From GCA-2770975 sp050248915 (GTDB lineage Bacteria; Cyanobacteriota; Sericytochromatia; UBA7694): a stretch of DNA of 64,000 bases. This document shows positions 8,433 through 16,152 of this stretch, one piece after another (the first letter of the stretch is position 1; every line of letters begins with the position of its first letter). Both the position numbers and the translations under genes were made by a program. The notes below the pieces were generated by a model. It searched no databases, was not told where the DNA came from, and was given only the letters and a program-made list of their open reading frames with translations. The DNA lies in contig JBFWRL010000003.1 of assembly GCA_050248915.1 (NCBI GenBank), positions 55,207 to 119,206 on the forward strand. Reading direction: 5' to 3'.

Positions 8433-10097
8433 TTATTCATCAAAGGGGGGATTTAGGAGTACTTGGCATCCCCACTCTCTTTCGATAGCCAACGCGCGGA
8501 AATCATGGCCGGGTTTGACAGGAATGTGACTCATGGCCCGTTCCGTTAAACTGGTGATAGTCAAACTGGGGTTCACCCCCAAATTGACGGGGATCATCGA
8601 GCCATCACAGACGATCATATTGGTATAGCCAAAGACTCGGTTTTGCAAGTCGATGACTCCCTCTTCAGGGCTGCGCCCAATCGCACAACCCCCCAAAATA
8701 TGGGCCGTGGTGGGAATATCCAAAAGCACCTCGTTGAGGGTATTGCCGGGAATACCGCCCATTTTTTCGGCCAGTTTTTTGCCAAATTGATTGGCCAAAG
8801 GGATGTAAGAGGGGGCCTTTTGGCCCTGTTCAGGAGCCGACGTCAAATGAGCCCCAAAGGGCCATTTCCAGCGAGATTTGAGCCCAACCTGGAGTGAATT
8901 ATCGAGGGTCTGCATAAACAGCAAAATGATGCTGCGTTTGGCAAAGCCAAAAGGGGTCACCACCTTCAAAAAATCACCCGGGTGTTTGAAAATATTGCCC
9001 AAAAAGCGCAGGGGACGGGGCCATTTGCCCCCTCCGTCGGTCATCAGGGTCGCAAGTAACCCCATGGCATCTGAGCCTGCGGGATAACGCACGGGTTCGA
9101 TATGGCTATCGGCGTCTGGGTAAACACTCGAAGTGATCGCAATACCTTGGGAGAGATCGATCTGGGGGTCGCGGCTGGTCACCCCGAGAATCACCTCACT
9201 GTTGGTGCGCACGGTTTTGCCCAACATGGCTGAGAGCCGGGGCAGATGGCCCGTTTTTTTCATTTTAAGCAATAATTTTAAACTGCCCAAGACCCCAGCC
9301 GAAAAAACCAGGCCCTGGCAGCGCAAAATTTTGCGGGGTGAACCCAAGGGGTGGGTGCTGCAAACAGTACGCACACTATATCCTAAGCTGCCATCGCCAG
9401 AATGGGGAATGATCTCCTCCACCCGTGTTTCGGGCAATATATTCGCCCCCAATTGCTCGGCAAAATAGAGGTAGTTTTTGACCAAGGTGTTTTTGGCTCC
9501 GACCCGGCAGCCTATCATACAGCCACCACAATGGGTACAGCCCGTACGTGCGGGGCCTTCTCCGCCAAAATAGGGGTCTTGAACCAGGGCTTGCTTTTCG
9601 CCAAAGAAGACCCCCACCGGGGTGGGTTGAAATGTATCTTGGGCCTGAAACTCTGCTGCTGTTTGGCGCAAATAGTCATCCGCGGGCCAGAATTGCGGAT
9701 TGGGTGTGACGCCCAGCATTTTTTTCGCCAATTCATAAAAGGGCAACAAACGCGCCTTGCCACCGAGGGCCTGGATCAGCGGCTGTTCAAAGAACGAATC
9801 CGGGGGAATATACAGGGTATTGGCATACACCAAGCTGCCGCCGCCGACCCCCGCTCCACTCAAAATCAGAACATCTTTGAGTAAATTTAAGCGCTGAATG
9901 CCAAAAAATCTGAATTTTGGCATCCACAAAAATTTGTCCAATTGCCAATTGGTTTTGGGAAAATCATGATCAGCCCAGCGTTTGCCACTTTCGAGCACGG
10001 CCACTGTATAGCCTTTTTGCGCCAGCCTGAGAGCAGAGACGCTGCCCCCAAAGCCAGAGCCAATCACAATATAATCATAGTCAAAGTCCTGGTCCAC
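8433..10097 (-). CDS. GMC-family oxidoreductase (cholesterol-oxidase-like)
   Basis: A FAD-dependent oxidoreductase of 554 residues. The N-terminal dinucleotide fold has IVIGSGFGGSVSALRL, followed by the GMC signature GAGVGGGSLVYANTL. A Cys-rich loop, GCTHCGGCMIGC, occurs in the middle third and is typical of the cholesterol-oxidase-like branch. The C-terminus has HILGGC and the PVNLGVNPSLTI flavin-contact segment. The substrate is probably a hydrophobic alcohol or sterol-like molecule. No signal peptide is present. I chose GTG 10097 because AAAGGAGG lies just upstream and the residues immediately after it lead into the FAD fold; upstream ATG 10130 and GTG 10145 would turn the ribosome-binding site into coding sequence. 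Confidence 0.85.
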   Translation of the reverse strand: MDQDFDYDYIVIGSGFGGSVSALRLAQKGYTVAVLESGKRWADHDFPKTNWQLDKFLWMPKFRFFGIQRLNLLKDVLILSGAGVGGGSLVYANTLYIPPDSFFEQPLIQALGGKARLLPFYELAKKMLGVTPNPQFWPADDYLRQTAAEFQAQDTFQPTPVGVFFGEKQALVQDPYFGGEGPARTGCTHCGGCMIGCRVGAKNTLVKNYLYFAEQLGANILPETRVEEIIPHSGDGSLGYSVRTVCSTHPLGSPRKILRCQGLVFSAGVLGSLKLLLKMKKTGHLPRLSAMLGKTVRTNSEVILGVTSRDPQIDLSQGIAITSSVYPDADSHIEPVRYPAGSDAMGLLATLMTDGGGKWPRPLRFLGNIFKHPGDFLKVVTPFGFAKRSIILLFMQTLDNSLQVGLKSRWKWPFGAHLTSAPEQGQKAPSYIPLANQFGKKLAEKMGGIPGNTLNEVLLDIPTTAHILGGCAIGRSPEEGVIDLQNRVFGYTNMIVCDGSMIPVNLGVNPSLTITSLTERAMSHIPVKPGHDFRALAIEREWGCQVLLNPPFDE

Positions 10098-10103
10098 GTC
10101 TTG

Positions 10104-10115
10104 CCCTCCTCCTTT
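10104..10115 (-). promoter_or_regulatory. Strong Shine-Dalgarno sequence deciding the GMC gene start
   Basis: On the minus strand the sequence reads AAAGGAGGAGGG and ends 6 bases before GTG 10097. It is the strongest ribosome-binding site near this start and argues against the two in-frame upstream start codons. Confidence 0.7.
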
Positions 10116-10184
10116 GCCCTTCTCTCTCATTCTATCAATTGGCACAGCTATTTTTGAGGGCAGACTAACAGAGTGTCTGAAGGC

Positions 10185-10215
10185 TTGGCAAAAAGCCCGT
10201 GCTTCCTGTTATGAT
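10185..10215 (+). promoter_or_regulatory. Candidate promoter of the 10244 gene
   Basis: TTGGCA (10185-10190) and TATGAT (10210-10215) are separated by 19 bp, slightly long. The predicted start site lies about 22 bp before ATG 10244, leaving room for the AAAAGG ribosome-binding site. Confidence 0.4.
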
Positions 10216-10243
10216 GAATGACACCATCCGAAAAAAGGTTTAA

Positions 10244-12040
10244 ATGACAGAAACCTCTCTCTTGCACACCCATTCAAACGCCAACAGAGCCAATAAAGGC
10301 TTGCGTTATCTCGCCTTGGCAGCCAAAAAAAGCGGCCCTGAATTCCTTAAATATTTTCACAAAAGCATCACCCATTTACGCGATGCATTGCAAGAAGAGC
10401 CCGATTTTGAGATTTGGATCCAATGGCTGAGCGCCATGATGGACACCCTGATTCAGCGCCCAGAAGAGACCTGGTTGATTGAGATCATGGAGCGGCATTG
10501 CCTGGAATATGCTGAGTTGATGCAACCCCAAGAGAGTGACTTGGAAAAAGTTCTGGCTTTTATCAATAAAACGCGGCAATTGCGCCAGCTTGAAATCAAC
10601 ACCCAATTGCAAGTCTTCCATTTGGCTGAGGGCTTTTTCCACTATTTTGGGGGGCTCTTCCCCAGTTGGAACAGCGATTTGCTCTGCCTGCGGGGTGAGT
10701 TGTTGTTTGGCTTGGCCTTGGCTTCAACGCCCCCCTCCTTGCACCATTTGCAGTCGGCAGGCCACAGCTATTTACAGGCCAAAACCTGGGACGCCAACAA
10801 CCCCCAAATTCACGCCTCTTTGGCAGTTTGCCTGCTCTACCAGGCCTGTTATAGCTCAGAAGGCGCATCCGCTTTGTATCACATGGCTTGGCACTCGCTG
10901 TGTACGGCGCTGCGCAAACCCCATTTGGCCCTGCCCAGTTTGGAAATTCCCGAAATTTTGCTCTATGCCTTTGTTCAACATCTCTCCATTGCCGAAAGTA
11001 CCACTTTGTTTCGCCTGATCGGTGAAGCCTGGTTGGGTTATGAAAATACCCCTCCCGCCAAACGGCAATTTTGGCTCAAAGAAGCCGTCTGTACCCAATA
11101 CCGAAATACCCTCAACGCCTTTCACACCGCATTGCGGGCCCAATTGGAACTCACGCCCCCCATGCCGGTGCGTTCTGAACTCTATCTCAATGCCTGGATA
11201 GATATCCTCGAATCAGTCGGCGGAGATACACTCTGGTTGGCGGCTTGGTGTAAATTGCTCAAAAGTTTGCAGCCCTATGTCACAGAGTCTCTGTTTGTGG
11301 CCCGTTTGCACGACTTTTCGGGATTGTTGGTGCAATGCCTGAGTGATCAGCCGCTGGTTGGGGTGGCAGAAGAAGGCCTGACCCTGGAGCCCTATCTCAA
11401 GGTCGTTGCGCCCCTGCTCGAAAGCCTGGACACAGCCTTGCTTTTGACGCTTTCCAAAGGTCTGTATCTGATTCTGGCTGAAATGCTCTTGCAGGGCTGG
11501 ATCGATGAAGAGGGTTACCACCGGCTCTGGTTGGATTTATTGGCCAAACAATTGATGCAATGCCTGAAAGATCCCATTTTAAGTGAGTCGGTGATTCAGA
11601 GTCTGGAAAATGCCTGGTTGGCCCTGATTGCCTGCTCTCCCGATGAACACACGGTGATCGACAGCCACGAAACCCTGTTGGAATTAATGATTCATGCCAG
11701 TGCTGGGCAATTGCAACGCCTCTTGACCCTGATCCGCAATCTCTATGCCATGTTGCTCAATCGCCACACCTGTGATTTTAACCTCGCGAATTTGGCCTCT
11801 TATTTACAGACCTTGGCTGAACACCGTTCCAATGAAGAGGCCCGGCTCTTGTTGCTGGAGTCCTGCCAGGCCTATTCCCAGGCCTGCGCCATCGCAGAAG
11901 ATGACACCGAATTGCTAATGGCATGGCAAAACGCATTGCGGGCCCTGGCGGAGTGTGACCCTGAACATGCCCAAAAATTTGAATCAGAGGCCGATGGCAT
12001 TTATCGCCAGGTCTTGGAATTGATGTACCAGCGCTCTTAA
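10244..12040 (+). CDS. Large alpha-helical protein of unknown function
   Basis: A 598-residue protein rich in Leu, Ala, His and Trp, with helix-pair periodicity throughout. It is consistent with a degenerate TPR-like or other helical-repeat scaffold, but I see no clean TPR consensus. There is no signal peptide or membrane segment, so it is probably cytoplasmic. The start ATG 10244 follows AAAAGG and a candidate promoter. It stands alone: the upstream GMC gene diverges and the downstream PhyH gene converges with 18 bp between stops. Several other large helical orphans occur in this window (17962, 46025, 55529), and they may belong to one lineage-specific set. No function is proposed. Confidence 0.65.
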   Translation: MTETSLLHTHSNANRANKGLRYLALAAKKSGPEFLKYFHKSITHLRDALQEEPDFEIWIQWLSAMMDTLIQRPEETWLIEIMERHCLEYAELMQPQESDLEKVLAFINKTRQLRQLEINTQLQVFHLAEGFFHYFGGLFPSWNSDLLCLRGELLFGLALASTPPSLHHLQSAGHSYLQAKTWDANNPQIHASLAVCLLYQACYSSEGASALYHMAWHSLCTALRKPHLALPSLEIPEILLYAFVQHLSIAESTTLFRLIGEAWLGYENTPPAKRQFWLKEAVCTQYRNTLNAFHTALRAQLELTPPMPVRSELYLNAWIDILESVGGDTLWLAAWCKLLKSLQPYVTESLFVARLHDFSGLLVQCLSDQPLVGVAEEGLTLEPYLKVVAPLLESLDTALLLTLSKGLYLILAEMLLQGWIDEEGYHRLWLDLLAKQLMQCLKDPILSESVIQSLENAWLALIACSPDEHTVIDSHETLLELMIHASAGQLQRLLTLIRNLYAMLLNRHTCDFNLANLASYLQTLAEHRSNEEARLLLLESCQAYSQACAIAEDDTELLMAWQNALRALAECDPEHAQKFESEADGIYRQVLELMYQRS

Positions 12041-12058
12041 AGCAGCTTTGCTGGCCGT

Positions 12059-12868
12059 TTAGACCCGAATAAAACCGAGATCGCGAATGCCAGGGGGCAG
12101 CGCGAGATCGGGCAAAAAGCGCATTTCGAGATTGTAACGGGCCAGGGTCATATTGGGCTTGACATAGGTGCGGTGCAGGCAAAAGCTGTCATAAAACAGG
12201 GCATCTCCGGCGGCCAAAATCTGGGGGCAGAAGGATTCCGGGGGAAAATAGGGCAAGATCTCTGTTTCCAGATCCAGATCGCGGTTATCGTAATAATGTT
12301 GCCCTTGGTCGATTTTGTGTAAACTCGGCCGAATGGCTTTTAGTCCTGCTGGGATCAATTCCAGCGAAGGGGCATCGATGCCACAGCTCATCAACGGCGA
12401 CCAACAATGCAAAAATTTCCAGTCGGGGTTTAAAAAATGCCCGTCCTGATGAAAGCCCGTATACCAACGGGGCTGGCTGGGGGTCTGGCGGCGCACCACA
12501 CTGTGCAGCCCTGAGTAGAGGAAGTGTCCCTGGTAAACGGCCATTAAGATATCCGGCAGCGCAGAGGCCAAAAAAAGTTGGTAAATCAGCCAGGGGCTCT
12601 GTTGAAAATGGCCAAAACGTCCGCTGGGAATATGGTTGATCATGTGAGGAACCAAATCAAAATAGGCCTTAAAATCTGGGGGCAATTGGCCATTTGCAAT
12701 TTCGTGGTCAAGTTGGGCAAAGGCCCTTTCCGCCCAGCTGCAGATCTGCCCCATGGCTGGGGCCCCAAACAGGCCATTGATACGCACACAGCCGGTTTCT
12801 GCCAAAGCTGAGGAGATGCCCTGCAGATCGAGGTCTTGCACCGAGAAAACCCGCATGCCAGCTATCAT
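12059..12868 (-). CDS. Phytanoyl-CoA dioxygenase (PhyH) family protein
   Basis: A 269-residue non-haem Fe(II)/2-oxoglutarate-dependent oxygenase. The iron ligands are visible as H140-x-D142 in FHQDGHFL and a distal His near 232 in CLHRTYV. An Arg about a dozen residues later could bind 2-oxoglutarate. Family members hydroxylate lipids, acyl-CoAs or natural-product precursors; the substrate here is unknown. The start at ATG 12868 follows GGAA at suitable spacing, and a second in-frame ATG is at 12856. It lies 3 bp downstream of a small membrane-protein gene in the same direction, so the two are probably one transcript. Confidence 0.8.
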   Translation of the reverse strand: MIAGMRVFSVQDLDLQGISSALAETGCVRINGLFGAPAMGQICSWAERAFAQLDHEIANGQLPPDFKAYFDLVPHMINHIPSGRFGHFQQSPWLIYQLFLASALPDILMAVYQGHFLYSGLHSVVRRQTPSQPRWYTGFHQDGHFLNPDWKFLHCWSPLMSCGIDAPSLELIPAGLKAIRPSLHKIDQGQHYYDNRDLDLETEILPYFPPESFCPQILAAGDALFYDSFCLHRTYVKPNMTLARYNLEMRFLPDLALPPGIRDLGFIRV

Positions 12869-12871
12869 GAC

Positions 12872-13087
12872 TTATTTCCGCAATTTGAGCATAAATAGGT
12901 AGAGAGCCAGAATGACAGTAAAGCCCAAACCCAGATAAAGACTGCGTTCGGGAGGGGCTTGACGAAAAAAGTATTCGACATAGCCAGCACAGGCAAAAGA
13001 GAGAAATAAGACAATGTTGACATAAGGCAGGTTGTGGGCCTTAAACAGTCTGCGAAAATCAAAGAGAGCCGTTAAATAATCTTTCAT
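12872..13087 (-). CDS. Small membrane protein, two predicted transmembrane segments
   Basis: A 71-residue protein with two hydrophobic stretches, roughly residues 24-41 and 49-67, flanked by basic residues and ending LKLRK, which gives a hairpin topology. No family was recognised. It starts at ATG 13087 in the divergent intergenic region and is followed within 3 bp by the PhyH gene, so they are likely co-transcribed. An overlapping shifted frame also gives about 65 residues but has no such arrangement. A role in presenting or anchoring the dioxygenase is only a guess from position. Confidence 0.65.
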   Translation of the reverse strand: MKDYLTALFDFRRLFKAHNLPYVNIVLFLSFACAGYVEYFFRQAPPERSLYLGLGFTVILALYLFMLKLRK

Positions 13088-13111
13088 GGTCTTCGTTTAA
13101 AGGTGATGTTC

Positions 13112-13125
13112 CCAGCGGGCGCTGG
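13112..13125. promoter_or_regulatory. GC-rich palindrome in a divergent intergenic region
   Basis: CCAGCG and CGCTGG flank a GG centre, between the divergent small membrane-protein gene and the PLP-enzyme gene. This is a possible operator; TACACT at 13134-13139 could be a -10 for the rightward gene, but no good -35 is present. Confidence 0.3.
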
Positions 13126-13183
13126 AGGGATGGTACACTGTAATCCTGGTTCAGTTTACGAGCAATCCCCCCGGATATCAAGA

Positions 13184-14167
13184 ATGCACACTTCAGACAG
13201 CCCCCTCTTTTCCCTGCAATCCCCCCCGGATGCAGAGGCTCTCTTGCGGGTTCAAAAACAGATTTCAGCGTGGGTCCACACCACCCCCGTGATGACGTCA
13301 GAACAGATCAATGCCCGGGTGGGCCAAAAAATCTGGTTTAAATGTGAGAATCTGCAAAAAATAGGGGCCTTTAAATACCGGGGTGCTTCAGCCGCGCTCT
13401 CACTTTTGGCCCCGGCAGATTTGCAAAGAGGGGTCACCACCCATTCTTCCGGCAACCATGCCCAGGCATTGGCCAGGGCCGCTCGCGAACGGGGAATCCC
13501 CGCTTGGATTGTTATGCCCGAAAATGCCCCGGCTGTCAAAATGGCCGCCGTCAAAGGCTATGGAGCAGAAATTATAACCTGTGAGGCGACCCAAGCGGCC
13601 CGCGAACGCACCCTTTTAGAGGTACAGGCCCGCACGGGAGCTGTCTTTATTCATCCTTACAACGATTACCGCGTGATTGCAGGCCAGGCCACCGCAGCAA
13701 TGGAGTTTTTGGAACAGGTACCAGACTTGGACTGGATCTTGGCCCCTGTCGGGGGCGGTGGTTTGCTTTCGGGCACCGCTTTGGCCTGTCATTATTTTGC
13801 CCCCCAGACCCGGGTCATGGGCTGTGAGCCGGCTGGGGCAGACGATGCCTTTCGCTCCTTTCAATCCAAAACACTTTTGCCCTCAGAATCCCCCAAAACA
13901 CTTGCCGACGGGCTCTTGACGGGTTTGGGGGAGTTGACCTTTGAACTGATTCTCAAACATGTCTCTGACATTGTCACCGTCTCTGAAGCGGCATTGATTG
14001 AAGCCATGCATTTGATTTGGGAACGCATGAAATTGGTGGTCGAACCTTCCAGTGCCGTGCCTTTGGCAGCGTTGCTCGAAAAGCCCATCGCCTCCCCCGG
14101 CGTGCGCGTGGGGATCATCCTTTCTGGCGGAAATGTTGATCTTGGGCACTTGCCCTGGAACCGGTGA
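13184..14167 (+). CDS. PLP-dependent threonine dehydratase / serine racemase-like enzyme
   Basis: A 327-residue fold-type II PLP enzyme. The cofactor lysine is K64 in FKYRGA, the SSGNHAQ substrate loop follows, and the phosphate-binding glycine loop is VGGGGLLSG. The C-terminus ends with a typical ILSGGNVD. There is no ACT regulatory domain, so it resembles serine racemase or the catabolic short threonine dehydratases rather than IlvA. It would deaminate or racemise Ser or Thr. ATG 13184 is chosen over the in-frame ATG 13103, because the extra 27 residues are low-complexity and GGATATCAAG sits before 13184. It is the first gene of a likely four-gene rightward operon. Confidence 0.88.
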   Translation: MHTSDSPLFSLQSPPDAEALLRVQKQISAWVHTTPVMTSEQINARVGQKIWFKCENLQKIGAFKYRGASAALSLLAPADLQRGVTTHSSGNHAQALARAARERGIPAWIVMPENAPAVKMAAVKGYGAEIITCEATQAARERTLLEVQARTGAVFIHPYNDYRVIAGQATAAMEFLEQVPDLDWILAPVGGGGLLSGTALACHYFAPQTRVMGCEPAGADDAFRSFQSKTLLPSESPKTLADGLLTGLGELTFELILKHVSDIVTVSEAALIEAMHLIWERMKLVVEPSSAVPLAALLEKPIASPGVRVGIILSGGNVDLGHLPWNR

Positions 14168-14197
14168 TGGAGCTGTGAAAGGGTTAATCGAACAGCC

Positions 14198-15241
14198 ATG
14201 AGTTATTTAATGGTCCCCAAAATGGCCTTTTTGTTTCATATTCCCGAAATGTATTTTCATTATCGCAATGTCTTAAATTTGCTTGACCCAGCATCTTTTG
14301 ACATCATTTTGCCCGACGAAGCCCCAGACGCACTCTTGGATATCGTCGCGGCCAATGAATACCGCTTTTCGTATATTTCTGAGTTGCTCCATGCCAAAAC
14401 CCTCTACCGCTATTTGATCTCAGATCATGTCTTTTTACACGATTACAATTTAATGAACCGCCTGGGCACCCGCCAAATCCGCTTTATTTCTGAACTGGGC
14501 TGTGATCGTCTCAATTTGACCAATTGGAACAAACTCTACGATATGATCTTTTGCTTCGGTCGTTACCAAGAGCGCAAACTCAAATTCTGTAAAGGCATTT
14601 GGATTTTTCAGACCGGCTGGCCCCAATTTGATCCCTTTTTCCAGGATGTAGACATTGACCTCGAAGGCCTGCAACGCAAATACAATTGTGATCCCAATAA
14701 ACCCACCCTGCTCTGGACCCCCTATTTTGAGGCGCTTTGCTCAATTGAGATTTATGCAGAACGCATGGCGGCCTTAACGGATCGCTACAATGTGATTGTC
14801 AAACCCCACGACTATACCCACTTTGAAGAGTATGAACGGGTGAAATTGCTCGAACAACTGCCTTTTACCAGTGTGACCAAACGTCCGACAGATCTCTTGG
14901 AATTGTTGGTCTTGGCAGACACTGTCTTTGCGGATTATGGCAGCACGCCTTTTCCACCACTCTATTGTGATAAACGCCAAATTTTGCTGCATGTGCCATA
15001 TGCACCTGAACACGAATATGTGGGTTTTGGCAGCTCCGATCTGACCCTGAGATCGTATCTGCCCACGTTACAGCCCGATGCCCCCTTGGATGCGTTTTAT
15101 GAACTGCTCGAATCAGAAGAACCTTGGTTGCGCTACGAACAAAAACAAAACACCCTCAAAGACCGCTTTTTTGCCGCCACCTATGGCAGCAGCTCACAGG
15201 TGACAGCCAAATTATTGACCACCTTAGATAAATACATTTGA
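14198..15241 (+). CDS. CDP-glycerol glycerophosphotransferase (TagB/TagF)-like protein
   Basis: A 347-residue protein. The second half resembles the TagB/TagF glycerophosphotransferase fold: LLWTPYFEAL, VIVKPHDYTH, then ADTVFADYGSTPFPPLYCDK, analogous to the family's K-x-H and TDYSS-type motifs. The N-terminal half has aromatic-rich segments and no membrane anchor. A role in transferring glycerol-phosphate or a related group to a surface polymer is an inference from this weak resemblance. It lies 30 bp downstream of the PLP enzyme gene and 13 bp upstream of a TPR-like gene, so probably one operon. The substrate is unknown. Confidence 0.55.
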   Translation: MSYLMVPKMAFLFHIPEMYFHYRNVLNLLDPASFDIILPDEAPDALLDIVAANEYRFSYISELLHAKTLYRYLISDHVFLHDYNLMNRLGTRQIRFISELGCDRLNLTNWNKLYDMIFCFGRYQERKLKFCKGIWIFQTGWPQFDPFFQDVDIDLEGLQRKYNCDPNKPTLLWTPYFEALCSIEIYAERMAALTDRYNVIVKPHDYTHFEEYERVKLLEQLPFTSVTKRPTDLLELLVLADTVFADYGSTPFPPLYCDKRQILLHVPYAPEHEYVGFGSSDLTLRSYLPTLQPDAPLDAFYELLESEEPWLRYEQKQNTLKDRFFAATYGSSSQVTAKLLTTLDKYI

Positions 15242-15254
15242 ACCCTGTTAAACC

Positions 15255-15881
15255 ATGAAACCCGAACGTCAGGCAGAAATTGAATCGGCTTTGGCCCAAA
15301 CGGGGCCCCCACGCGATCCGCGTGTTGCAAATGCGTTGAAGGCACTCACCTTATTGACGGCAGAGGTACGGGCCCACAACCTGGACTTTCGCTTGCTGCG
15401 TTGTCTCTGTGCCACAGCTTATCGCTTAATGGAACTGGACTTTAAGCGCATTGAGAGTTATCTGAGTTTGGTTTGGATTTTTGCCCTTTTGCGGGAGTAT
15501 TCCCGGGCCTGGCAAATTTTGTTACACGCCGAACGGGTCATTCCCAACCACCCTGCCATACAGGCCGGCTTTGAATGCATTCAGACCCTTTTAAAAAAGC
15601 CATCCCAATTTCAGCCCGTAGACATGGACGCCGTGGCCATTTCGTTTCAGTTTTCGAGCGAGCTTGCGCTTGAAACCCCAGGAGAAACGGGCGAAAAAAC
15701 GGGGGAAGAGGCCTTGGCTTTGAACGCGCTTTTCCCACTATTAAAACAGGCTCTGGACCAGGCTGAGCCCGGTCTGTTACAAACGCGTTGGCAGGCTTTG
15801 CAGGGGGCATATCAACCCCTTCAATCCCAAGTTTTACAGGTTTTGCGCAATGCCCAGGGGGGTGCAGAAAATGCGGGATGA
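15255..15881 (+). CDS. TPR-like hypothetical protein
   Basis: A 208-residue helical protein. Residues ~65-115 look like a degenerate tetratricopeptide pair (EYSRAWQILLHAERVIPNHP), reminiscent of small secretion-chaperone-type TPR proteins. The rest is acidic and Gln/Leu-rich. There is no signal peptide. It starts 13 bp after the TagB-like gene, and its last 11 bp overlap the start of the next gene, so translation is probably coupled. No catalytic function is visible; an adaptor or scaffold role is an inference. Confidence 0.6.
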   Translation: MKPERQAEIESALAQTGPPRDPRVANALKALTLLTAEVRAHNLDFRLLRCLCATAYRLMELDFKRIESYLSLVWIFALLREYSRAWQILLHAERVIPNHPAIQAGFECIQTLLKKPSQFQPVDMDAVAISFQFSSELALETPGETGEKTGEEALALNALFPLLKQALDQAEPGLLQTRWQALQGAYQPLQSQVLQVLRNAQGGAENAG

Positions 15882-16152
15882 CGCCTTTCGCCAGGCAGAG
15901 CTCAATCAGGATTTAGCGGATCTCAAACCGCTGCATCCCCGCACCGTCAAAGGGGCCCTCGAAAGGGTCTTGGAAGACGAACGGGTGCGTGCAGAAGAAC
16001 CCCTCAGTTTAAAAGAACTTTCTCAAGCAGTGTTTGGAACACAATTGGGTGTAGCAAGCATTTCCGAAAGCCAAGTGGCAGCCATTTTGGCCGCCAAAAA
16101 CGGGGAAGTACTTGATCTGGCGTTGGCTCAATGGGCCAACGCCAAGCGGTAA
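15871..16152 (+). CDS. Small hypothetical protein coupled to the TPR-like gene
   Basis: A 93-residue acidic helical protein. It starts at ATG 15871, which overlaps the end of the preceding gene and has GGGG upstream. The sequence is Leu/Glu/Ala-rich (LKELSQAVFG, AILAAKNGEV) and matches no family I recognise. It ends the rightward operon, and its last 25 bp overlap the 3' end of the convergent gene on the other strand. The tight overlap with the TPR-like gene suggests the two products act together. Confidence 0.5.
   Translation: MRDDAFRQAELNQDLADLKPLHPRTVKGALERVLEDERVRAEEPLSLKELSQAVFGTQLGVASISESQVAAILAAKNGEVLDLALAQWANAKR

Noticed and set aside
10098..10145. Longer GMC oxidoreductase starts at ATG 10130 and GTG 10145
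   Set aside because: A strong AAAGGAGG lies between them and GTG 10097, and the extra residues are Gly/Lys-rich without family similarity.
13103..13183. 27-codon extension of the PLP enzyme from ATG 13103
   Set aside because: The extension is low-complexity, and ATG 13184 is preceded by a better ribosome-binding region and a typical family N-terminus.
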